From: Syntrophomonadaceae bacterium
GTDB lineage: Bacteria > Bacillota > Dethiobacteria > DTU022
NCBI GenBank assembly: GCA_007129055.1
Contig: SKWE01000036.1
Coordinates: 1 to 12,963 of the forward strand
Length of the DNA: 12,963 nucleotides
Reading direction: 5' to 3'
A model generated the notes under the pieces. It had not been told where the DNA came from and made no database searches. It saw only the letters and a list, made by a program, of their open reading frames with translations. Both the position numbers and the translations under genes were made by a program. Positions 7,303-12,963 of the stretch are shown one piece after another (positions within the stretch are counted from its first letter, which is position 1; the number at the start of each line of letters is the position of its first letter).

Positions 7303-7390
7303 ACAGATCTTCTGCACCCGTCAGTATGCAGTCACTTATCCTGCCCTAAGAATTTATACTAATTCTTGATGACAAGAGCAGAAGATCTGT
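7303..7390. repeat. Perfect 13-bp inverted repeat enclosing a structured 88-nt segment
   Basis: Arms acagatcttctgc (7303-7315) and its exact complement (7378-7390), 62 bases apart. Inside is a smaller hairpin, aagaatt-tatact-aattctt (7348-7367), and on the minus strand the arm could pair alternatively as CUGCA with UGCAG nearby. It lies between the symporter stop and the lrp promoter. There is no strong U-tract on either side and no target duplication. Possible RNA structure, 3' UTR stabiliser or protein site; function unknown. Confidence 0.6.
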
Positions 7391-7416
7391 AATGTTTATT
7401 GCACATTCTAAGCATC

Positions 7417-7439
7417 AAACTATGCAATAACAATAGTTT
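7417..7439 (-). repeat. Small inverted repeat just after the symporter gene
   Basis: Arms aaactat (7417-7423) and atagttt (7433-7439) around a 9-base loop, 17 bases after the symporter stop. It could be a weak 3' hairpin, but no U-tract follows, so I do not call it a terminator. Confidence 0.4.
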
Positions 7440-7455
7440 CAAGCATTCTAAAACT

Positions 7456-9012
7456 TTAAGCTGATTGCCTAATTTTACCCGGCTTTGCCGGATCCATCTT
7501 CTGTGTAAGCAGGGATACTACAACAAGGGTTATAATGCTTGCTGTGGCACCTGGGATTAAGGACATATATAGCGCATCCCAAATAGCCCATTCTGTATAA
7601 ACTACCCCTTCTTCAATGATCCCAATATTAGCTTCCTGAGTGGTGGGATAGAGCATGATAAAGGATATAGCCCAGACCACCAGGCCGATGACGTAAGAAG
7701 CCACAGCACCAATTTGGTTTGCTTTTTTCCAGAAAAATCCAAACACATAGGGTGCAAAAACTGTAGCTACCTGGATTGCTCCAGTGAAAACAATCAGCCT
7801 GTAGATGGTTCCGAAATACAGGGCAATGCCCATGGCAATTAAACCGGCGACAACGATTGTAATCCTGGTCATATTCAGCTTTTCCTTGCTGGTAGCATCA
7901 GGTTTTATGGTACCGTAGATGTTGTGGCCGAAAATGGTAGCCGCAGTCAGAATGGTATTACCTGAAGTGCTGACGATAGCTGCAGCCAGGGAAACGACGA
8001 AGAGGACACCTGCTACCGGGTGTAGGAAGGTTTCAGCAATCCAGGGTAGTGCATATTCGGCTGTATCGGGGGTCAGATCCAATCCCCAGGTGAATACGAA
8101 GATACCTAGTAGGACCGGAATTGTTCCAATAATCAAGTACGCGAAGCCGCTCAGTATGAAGCCGGTACGGGCAGTGCTTTCATCTTTTGCTCCGAGGGCG
8201 CGCTTTAAAACTACTTCACTGGTTATGTCACCAAGGCCGAGTGCAGCCCAGGCAGACAGGTAATATAAGACGCCCAGCAACCCGCCGTACCATAGATAAC
8301 CTCCAATGTCTTCAGCTACCGGTGTTATGGCCCAGGTCGGCAGTTCAGCCCAGTTTGCTGCCTCAGCAAAAAATGTTGACCAACCCATCTCAATACCGAT
8401 AACCGGAAGCATGATGAACAGGCCAATAGTTATCAGAATAACTGTTGGCAAATCAACCCTTGACAGAGCCCATAGTCCACCCAGGGCAGAAGCTGCAATT
8501 ACAACTATAGTTGCAATAATTACTGCAAGCTGCAAACTAAATCCTGTAGTTAGGCTGATTATAATACCGAGAGCCACCAGCTGTCCTCCCGCCCAGCCGA
8601 TTGCCGATGCCAGCTGCAGGATAATAAAAAGGAAGCCCATCTTATCACCGTATCGATCATTAAAATAGTCAGTTACGGTAACATATCCGGCTTTGCGTAA
8701 AGGCCTTACGAATAATATTCCGGCCAGGATAAACATTAAAACGGGAGCATAAGGATCAAAAATAACTCCCTGCATGCCGAAAAGATACGCGTAACCGGCC
8801 GCGCCCATAATAGCACCGGCGCAAACCCAGGTGGCGATGTTTGAAGCAACTACATAAGGTACAGTCAACTGACGGGAAGCCAATGTCAGGTCGTCATCAA
8901 CATCAATTTTCTTGCGGTAAAACAACCCGACGGATATAACACCTATTAGATATAATGCTAAAATACCCAGTATCCAACCCGCTGTTTCAAATACACCAAC
9001 GACATTTTCCAT
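7456..9012 (-). CDS. Sodium:solute symporter (SSS family), substrate unknown
   Basis: A 518-residue integral membrane protein with about 13 hydrophobic segments across its length, as expected for SSS (LeuT-fold) Na+-coupled transporters. Family features are 'VTVTDYFNDRYGDK' (111-124) after the third helix and 'AAAIVSTSGN' (343-352), which aligns with the Na2-site serines of transmembrane helix 8 in vSGLT. The ATG has a perfect GGAGGA site 5 bases upstream. It has its own promoter, with a conserved element upstream that is shared with patA. Its neighbours (lrp, putrescine aminotransferase, carbamoyltransferase) suggest an amine or amino acid. Yeast Dur3, an SSS member, carries polyamines and urea, so such a substrate has precedent, but pantothenate, proline or other solutes remain possible. 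Confidence 0.9.
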   Translation of the reverse strand: MENVVGVFETAGWILGILALYLIGVISVGLFYRKKIDVDDDLTLASRQLTVPYVVASNIATWVCAGAIMGAAGYAYLFGMQGVIFDPYAPVLMFILAGILFVRPLRKAGYVTVTDYFNDRYGDKMGFLFIILQLASAIGWAGGQLVALGIIISLTTGFSLQLAVIIATIVVIAASALGGLWALSRVDLPTVILITIGLFIMLPVIGIEMGWSTFFAEAANWAELPTWAITPVAEDIGGYLWYGGLLGVLYYLSAWAALGLGDITSEVVLKRALGAKDESTARTGFILSGFAYLIIGTIPVLLGIFVFTWGLDLTPDTAEYALPWIAETFLHPVAGVLFVVSLAAAIVSTSGNTILTAATIFGHNIYGTIKPDATSKEKLNMTRITIVVAGLIAMGIALYFGTIYRLIVFTGAIQVATVFAPYVFGFFWKKANQIGAVASYVIGLVVWAISFIMLYPTTQEANIGIIEEGVVYTEWAIWDALYMSLIPGATASIITLVVVSLLTQKMDPAKPGKIRQSA

Positions 9013-9087
9013 GTTACTCCTCCTGTTTTGTTATATTTAGCCTGCCCTAAATAATCCTCAATCATTAATTTGCAAGCTATTGCAATA

Positions 9088-9116
9088 ATTATACCGAATA
9101 ATCCTATCATACACAA
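9088..9116 (-). promoter_or_regulatory. Symporter gene promoter
   Basis: On the minus strand TTGTGT (9111-9116), a 17-base spacer and a perfect TATAAT (9088-9093). The leader would be about 70 bases and contains TTAGGGCAGGCTAA (9037-9050), a near copy of a segment inside the 88-nt structure downstream of the same gene. Confidence 0.7.
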
Positions 9117-9153
9117 TATAATAAACCATTTTAGTATTAGTTAAGTGTTTTAT

Positions 9154-9180
9154 GGTATTTATTGTTGCCGATAACGGTAT
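9154..9180 (-). promoter_or_regulatory. Conserved upstream element, copy at the symporter gene
   Basis: Plus-strand reading ggtatttattgttgcc (9154-9169) then gataacggtat. It is the partner of the element at 6605-6630 and starts 37 bases upstream of the symporter -35, about 20 bp (two helical turns) further out than the patA copy. Likely a shared regulator site. Confidence 0.55.
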
Positions 9181-9197
9181 AACTTTTTTGATCAATT

Positions 9198-9227
9198 AAG
9201 GGAGTAAGCATCACCGCCTACTCCCTT
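9198..9227 (-). terminator. Candidate terminator after the CoA-transferase-family gene
   Basis: A 9-bp stem, aagggagta (9198-9206) with tactccctt (9219-9227), and a 12-base loop. On the minus strand the tail is TTAATTGAT, only weakly U-rich; on the plus strand TTTT follows. It sits about 70 bases after the end of the gene at 9296-10516 and upstream of the symporter's conserved element. Confidence 0.55.
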
Positions 9228-9295
9228 TTAAGACACCTGCTATTATCTTCTTTCTTCCAGCAGATTAATTTTTCGTATAGCTTTATTTTTAAATA

Positions 9296-10516
9296 CTATG
9301 CAGTGTCCTTGCTAACCTTAATTATCATCTTTGAAGCTAACTCAACGATACTATCTTCGCTATAACCCATAGACTTTAATATTTCCTCACTATGTTCACC
9401 GTGACCTGGTGGAGGTAACAATTCTGCCCCACCACTTCCGGATATAAGAAATGGGTGTCCAACTAATAGCTCCTTGAAATCTTCATGCCATACATTCAAC
9501 CAGCTGCCAGTCTCTTCACTGAGTGGGTGTTCTACAGCTTCCGACAATTCAAGGATCGGTTCACAGCATACATCAAGACCCTTCAACCTTTCTATCCACT
9601 CTTTCCTGTCTTTCTCTTTAAATATTATACCCAACTGCTTTATAAGCGTTTCACGTTTTTCCTGGTCAAACTGTAATTCAATCCATTCAGGCCGGTTTAT
9701 TGTTTCGCAAAATCTTTGCCAAAAAACCGGCTCCAGTGCACCGAGACTCATATACTTTCCATCTTTTGTCTCATAAGTGTTATAACAGGCATATGCTCCC
9801 GTTATGGGCCCACTATCCTTTCTTGCAGTATCTTCACCACTATTAAGCGCTGAAGCGGCAAGAGCTAAAAAGGGAAGCAAGCCCCTTGTCATGGAAACAT
9901 CAACAAAACTTCCGTTACCACTTTTTTCCCTGGCGTAAAGAGCCATCATCACGGCATTTATAGCCATAAAACTACCGGCGCCAATATCTGCAATCTGCAA
10001 CCCCTGAGTTTCCGGTTTTATTCCCTTCGGTGCGCATAAAGATAGCAAGCCAGCCAAACCGGTATAATTAATATCATGACCAGCTTTGCCGCTTAAGGTG
10101 TTATTATACCCGTAACCCGTGATAGCAGCATAAATCAACTTATTGTTGATATTGCTTAATTCATCGTAACCGAGACCAAGTTTCTTCATAACACCAGGCC
10201 TAAAACCCTCTATAAGGACATCGACCCTGGCTGCCAGTTTTTTAACTATTTCCCTGCCTTCTTCAGTTTTTATATTCAGGGCCAAGCTTTTCTTGTTGCG
10301 GTTAATCTGCCTAAAAAAAGCGCCGCTTCCATCAATAAAACGACCGACGAACCTTGTAGGATCGCCGGTCTCCACATCTTCAATCTTAATAATATCTGCT
10401 CCGTAAGCCCCAAGAAGCATAGTAGCTAACGGGCCAGGCAGAAGCCTGGTAAAATCAAGGACTACCAATCCCTCAAGGGGCAGTCTTTCTTTCTCAAAAT
10501 ATTGTAGCTGATCCAT
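9296..10516 (-). CDS. Family III CoA-transferase superfamily protein, alpha-methylacyl-CoA racemase-like
   Basis: A 406-residue cytoplasmic CaiB/BaiF-family protein. N-terminal 'VVLDFTRLLPGPLATMLLGAYGADIIKIE' (split here as one region, residues 18-46) is the CoA-binding signature. The motif 'GHDINYTGLAGLL' (His147) and 'IADIGAG' (Asp177) correspond to the His/Asp proton-shuttling pair of alpha-methylacyl-CoA racemase, and 'GALEPVFW' (259-266) is typical of that branch. In true CoA-transferases the Asp forms an aspartyl-CoA anhydride and the His is not kept, so racemase/epimerase activity on a 2-methylacyl-CoA is the first guess, with CoA transfer as the alternative. Its ATG overlaps the flavoprotein stop by one base (TAATG), with ACAGG upstream, so the two are translationally coupled and probably serve one pathway. 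Confidence 0.88.
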   Translation of the reverse strand: MDQLQYFEKERLPLEGLVVLDFTRLLPGPLATMLLGAYGADIIKIEDVETGDPTRFVGRFIDGSGAFFRQINRNKKSLALNIKTEEGREIVKKLAARVDVLIEGFRPGVMKKLGLGYDELSNINNKLIYAAITGYGYNNTLSGKAGHDINYTGLAGLLSLCAPKGIKPETQGLQIADIGAGSFMAINAVMMALYAREKSGNGSFVDVSMTRGLLPFLALAASALNSGEDTARKDSGPITGAYACYNTYETKDGKYMSLGALEPVFWQRFCETINRPEWIELQFDQEKRETLIKQLGIIFKEKDRKEWIERLKGLDVCCEPILELSEAVEHPLSEETGSWLNVWHEDFKELLVGHPFLISGSGGAELLPPPGHGEHSEEILKSMGYSEDSIVELASKMIIKVSKDTA

Positions 10517-12120
10517 TACCTGTGTGTATACCTTGGCAGCAGCATTGGGCCAACACGCCCGTCAGCTGCGCCAGTTTCCTCCAACTCTTTATGATACGAG
10601 TTAAGGTGTTCCAGGTTTAAGCCAGCAGGTGTATCCATATCCTTACTTACTGCCGCTGCGTGGCGGCCCGCCCGGCGACCGAAAACAATAATGTCCAGTA
10701 GCGAATTACCCATCAAACGGTTTGTACCGTGCATGCCACCTGAAGCTTCACCGGCAACATAAAGATTTTTAACCGTGCTTAAACTGTTCTCGTCAATCAA
10801 GAGGCCACCGTTTTGATAATGGAGCGTCGGATAAATAAGCATGGGAACTTTACGAATATCAACATCAAAACGTTGGAATTGGCGCAGCATGGCCGGTAGC
10901 TGGCGCTCAATAGTCCCTTCCCCGTGGATTAGATCAATGATCGGTGAATCAAGCCATACTGCAGTAATACCGGTAGGCAGGGGAATACCCAGGCCGCGCT
11001 CCTCGCATTCGCGAATAATAGCCGAAGAGGCAACATCCCTGGTTTCCAGGTGATATACAAACTGTTCGCCCTTGATATTCAGCGGAGTAGCACCCAGACC
11101 CCTGGTTTTTTCTGTTACCAGCAAACCAAGCAACTGTGGTGGATATGCTCCTCCTGTAGGATGGTATTGAATAGAGTCAGCGTAAATTGTTTTTGCTCCC
11201 GCGCGGTAGCCCATGATTAAGCCATCTGCAGTTGCACCGTAATGGTTGCTGGTAGGGAAGCCGCGGTAATGCAATCGGCCAGAACCGCCGGTAGCAATAA
11301 TAACAGTCTTAGCCCTGGCTATTTCGTACTGGTTTGTTTCCAGGTTATAAAGGACAGCTCCGGCTGCGTTCCCGTTGTCATCCAGCAAAACTTCTACTGC
11401 GGCACTAAACTCGACAACTTTAATTCCTTTATTTAGAACTTCGTCTCGCAGGGTACGCATTATCTCGGCACCTGTATAATCACGAGCCGCATGCATCCGT
11501 TTACGGGAAGTCCCCCCACCGTGGATAGTAATCATTGTACCATCTTCTTTTTTATCGAACATGGTACCCATATCTTCAAGCCATTTAATGACCAGTGGAG
11601 CGTCCATTACCAAGGCCCGCGCAAGTTCCGGAACGTTTTCCAGCCTTCCACCGCCCATAACATCCAGGTAGTGAATAGCCGGACTGTCATTTTCCTTGTC
11701 TGCAGCCTGAATTCCACCCTGGGCCATCATGGTATTGGCGTCCCCAAAACGCAGCTTGGTGGTAATCATGACATTTGAGCCTGCTGCATGGGCTTCAAGA
11801 GCTGCTGAAGCTCCCGCGCCGCCGCCCCCGATTATCAAAATATCGACATCATAATCGGGTTCAACCGTTAAATCAATTTCTACATCTTTCAAACGGCTGT
11901 AAGCTTCAAAAATATCGGCCATTTCATTAGTCAGGCGAGTGCCTTTGTCAACTCCAACTCTTACTTCGCGAAAACCATCTTCGATGTAATCCGGATGGAA
12001 ATTTTTTAGCACATCTCTTCTCTCATCAGGCGTCATACGGGGATAGTTAACACCGACCCGGGAGGGCCTTGTTTCTTCTACCTTTTTCATTAATTCTCGT
12101 AATTCCGGTGTATAACTCAA
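10516..12120 (-). CDS. Fumarate reductase/succinate dehydrogenase-like flavoprotein, non-covalent FAD type
   Basis: A 534-residue FAD enzyme. The Rossmann motif 'IIGGGGAGASAALEA' starts only at residue 96, after an unusual charged N-terminal extension. The residue that in SdhA/FrdA is the flavin-linking His is Asn129 in 'ANTMMAQGGI', so FAD should be non-covalent. Active-site residues known from fumarate reductases are all present: His320 ('YHPTG'), Thr336-Glu337 ('LLVTEKTRG'), the proton-donating Arg361 ('TRDVASSAI'), His434 ('LHYQNGG') and Arg468 ('GTNRLMGNS'). The C-terminal capping domain is short. It starts at TTG: an in-frame TAA lies two codons upstream and GGAAAGGAGGAG is well placed. 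The iron-sulfur subunit gene precedes it by 24 bases. Likely a soluble reductase of fumarate or a similar enoate; aspartate oxidase is unlikely given that partner. Confidence 0.88.
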   Translation of the reverse strand: MSYTPELRELMKKVEETRPSRVGVNYPRMTPDERRDVLKNFHPDYIEDGFREVRVGVDKGTRLTNEMADIFEAYSRLKDVEIDLTVEPDYDVDILIIGGGGAGASAALEAHAAGSNVMITTKLRFGDANTMMAQGGIQAADKENDSPAIHYLDVMGGGRLENVPELARALVMDAPLVIKWLEDMGTMFDKKEDGTMITIHGGGTSRKRMHAARDYTGAEIMRTLRDEVLNKGIKVVEFSAAVEVLLDDNGNAAGAVLYNLETNQYEIARAKTVIIATGGSGRLHYRGFPTSNHYGATADGLIMGYRAGAKTIYADSIQYHPTGGAYPPQLLGLLVTEKTRGLGATPLNIKGEQFVYHLETRDVASSAIIRECEERGLGIPLPTGITAVWLDSPIIDLIHGEGTIERQLPAMLRQFQRFDVDIRKVPMLIYPTLHYQNGGLLIDENSLSTVKNLYVAGEASGGMHGTNRLMGNSLLDIIVFGRRAGRHAAAVSKDMDTPAGLNLEHLNSYHKELEETGAADGRVGPMLLPRYTHR

Positions 12121-12144
12121 TTGTTATGCTCCTCCTTTCCGGGT

Positions 12145-12828
12145 CTACTTTTCTATTTCGCGATTATCATATAGTTCCTGAAGTTTTTCTTTATCTGCTG
12201 TTACCAGTTCATCAATTTCTTCATCCATTTTACCTTCCTCAATCGCTTTTGCTCTTTCAACAAGGAATGCATCTGGCTTGGCAATATATCTACTGTACAA
12301 TCGCCGTGCCGTAAGCGCAGCGTTATAGTGTACTATATTTGCCGGACAGCGTGAAACACAAAGTCCGCACATCAGGCAGTCAAAAGATATGTCTGCTGCT
12401 TTTTGAAAATCGCCACGCTGGATATAGGCAATGTACTGCATTACATCAATATCCTGCGGGCAGACCTTGGTACAGGAACTGCACCCCAGGCAGCGGTAAA
12501 CCTCAGGGTATAGCTGCGTAAAATGAGCTGTAGAAGGTTTAAGTTCTTCCAGGTCGAAAGTAGCTTTACGGCCCGGAAAAAATGGTATCTGTGCCAGGTA
12601 CATACCGTCTTCAACTTTTGTCTGGCAGGCCAGACCAACCTGAAGCTCGTAATCGCCTGCCATCCGGTAAACAGTAGCACAGGCTCCGCAAAAACCAGCG
12701 CGACAACCGCATCCCCGAACCAGCTGATATCCGGCATATTCCATGGCATCCATGATAGTCAGGGTTTCCGGTACTGTATACCGTTTCCCCATGATAAATA
12801 TATCAACTTTTTTGATTTGATCTGTCAT
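12145..12828 (-). CDS. Iron-sulfur subunit of the fumarate-reductase-like enzyme (2Fe-2S plus two 4Fe-4S)
   Basis: A 227-residue electron-transfer subunit. The N-terminal [2Fe-2S] domain has Cys42-x4-Cys47-x2-Cys50 and Cys68 in 'GLACQT', with an extra Cys40. The C-terminal half has two complete ferredoxin motifs: Cys113/116/119/123 ('CLGCSSCTKVCP') and Cys151/154/157/161 ('CLMCGLCVSRCP'). Ordinary SdhB/FrdB carries one [4Fe-4S] and one [3Fe-4S]; two full CxxCxxCxxxCP motifs point to two [4Fe-4S] clusters, as in the N-terminal half of methanogen thiol:fumarate reductase TfrB, but without the HdrB-like tail. No membrane segment is present. GAGGAGG lies 6 bases before the ATG. It should pass electrons to the flavoprotein encoded just downstream; the electron donor is unknown. 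Confidence 0.9.
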   Translation of the reverse strand: MTDQIKKVDIFIMGKRYTVPETLTIMDAMEYAGYQLVRGCGCRAGFCGACATVYRMAGDYELQVGLACQTKVEDGMYLAQIPFFPGRKATFDLEELKPSTAHFTQLYPEVYRCLGCSSCTKVCPQDIDVMQYIAYIQRGDFQKAADISFDCLMCGLCVSRCPANIVHYNAALTARRLYSRYIAKPDAFLVERAKAIEEGKMDEEIDELVTADKEKLQELYDNREIEK

Positions 12829-12843
12829 ATTTACCTCCTCGAT

Positions 12844-12963
12844 TTATTCGGCAGGCGGTGCTGGAATGAAACCTTCATCCATCAGGAGTTTTGTCTGTTT
12901 TTGTGCTTTACTGATAGATTCTTCCGCCAGCTTATAGATTTCATCGCGGCTCAGCTCCAGTCG
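12844..12963 (-). CDS. Unidentified protein, last 39 residues (5' part beyond window)
   Basis: A frame open from the window edge to a TAA (12844-12846), encoding a helical, charged segment 'RDEIYKLAEESISKAQKQ' and ending 'FIPAPPAE'. It is followed after 15 bases, which include a GAGGAGG ribosome site, by the iron-sulfur subunit gene, so it is almost certainly a member of the same operon. Codon use and frame support a real gene, but too little is visible to assign a family. Confidence 0.65.
   Translation of the reverse strand, partial: RLELSRDEIYKLAEESISKAQKQTKLLMDEGFIPAPPAE

Noticed and set aside
7303..7390. MITE or insertion-sequence remnant
   Set aside because: Only 13-bp terminal repeats, no flanking target duplication, no transposase fragment and no full second copy in the window.
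7919..8668. Plus-strand open frames of 114 and 120 codons opposite the symporter gene
   Set aside because: Low-complexity Ala/Arg/Pro-rich text with no ribosome site, fully explained as the complement of the conserved membrane protein.
10516..12120. L-aspartate oxidase (nadB)
   Set aside because: It has a dedicated iron-sulfur subunit gene upstream, a fumarate-reductase-type TRD motif and no nadA/nadC neighbours.

Overview
The window looks like chromosomal DNA of a low-to-moderate GC Gram-positive bacterium, most likely an anaerobic member of the Bacillota (Clostridia and relatives). The signs are strong purine-rich Shine-Dalgarno sites (GGAGGA, AAGGAGG, GAGGAGG), classic sigma-A type promoters (TTGNNN-17-TATAAT), intrinsic terminators, a soluble fumarate-reductase-like enzyme and a sodium:solute symporter. 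I cannot name the genus. No rRNA, tRNA, CRISPR array, transposase or phage gene is visible. Nearly everything is transcribed leftward (minus strand); only the partial gene at the left edge is on the plus strand.

Layout, left to right. (a) 1-489, plus: 3' end of an AI-2E/PerM-type membrane protein gene, converging on the next unit with overlapping stop codons. (b) 486-4010, minus: a compact housekeeping unit in the order nth (endonuclease III), a Lon/YcbZ-like ATP-dependent protease, and trmL (tRNA wobble 2'-O-methyltransferase), with tiny gaps or overlaps. (c) 4071-9116, minus: an apparent amine-catabolism block with, in transcription order, a sodium:solute symporter, an Lrp/AsnC regulator, a putrescine-aminotransferase-like PLP enzyme, and a carbamoyltransferase that resembles putrescine rather than ornithine carbamoyltransferase. 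Symporter, regulator and aminotransferase each have a readable promoter; the last three genes are each followed by a hairpin terminator. (d) 9198-12963, minus: an operon of an unidentified gene (3' end only), a ferredoxin-like iron-sulfur subunit, a fumarate-reductase-like flavoprotein and a family III CoA-transferase/alpha-methylacyl-CoA-racemase homologue, with 1-base overlap or short gaps and a terminator candidate.

Working model (inference). The symporter imports an amine or amino acid, PatA transaminates putrescine to 4-aminobutanal, and the carbamoyltransferase could phosphorolyse N-carbamoylputrescine to putrescine plus carbamoyl phosphate. The Lrp-type protein is the obvious local regulator. 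A near-identical element of about 26 bp lies upstream of both the symporter and patA promoters, offset by about two helical turns. The intergene between symporter and lrp is full of symmetric sequence: an operator-like palindrome straddling the lrp promoter, and a perfect 13-bp inverted repeat closing an 88-nt segment. The right-hand operon appears to encode a soluble, non-covalent-flavin ene-reductase (all fumarate-reductase catalytic residues kept) with a CoA-ester enzyme, so it may act on an unsaturated dicarboxylate or related acid.
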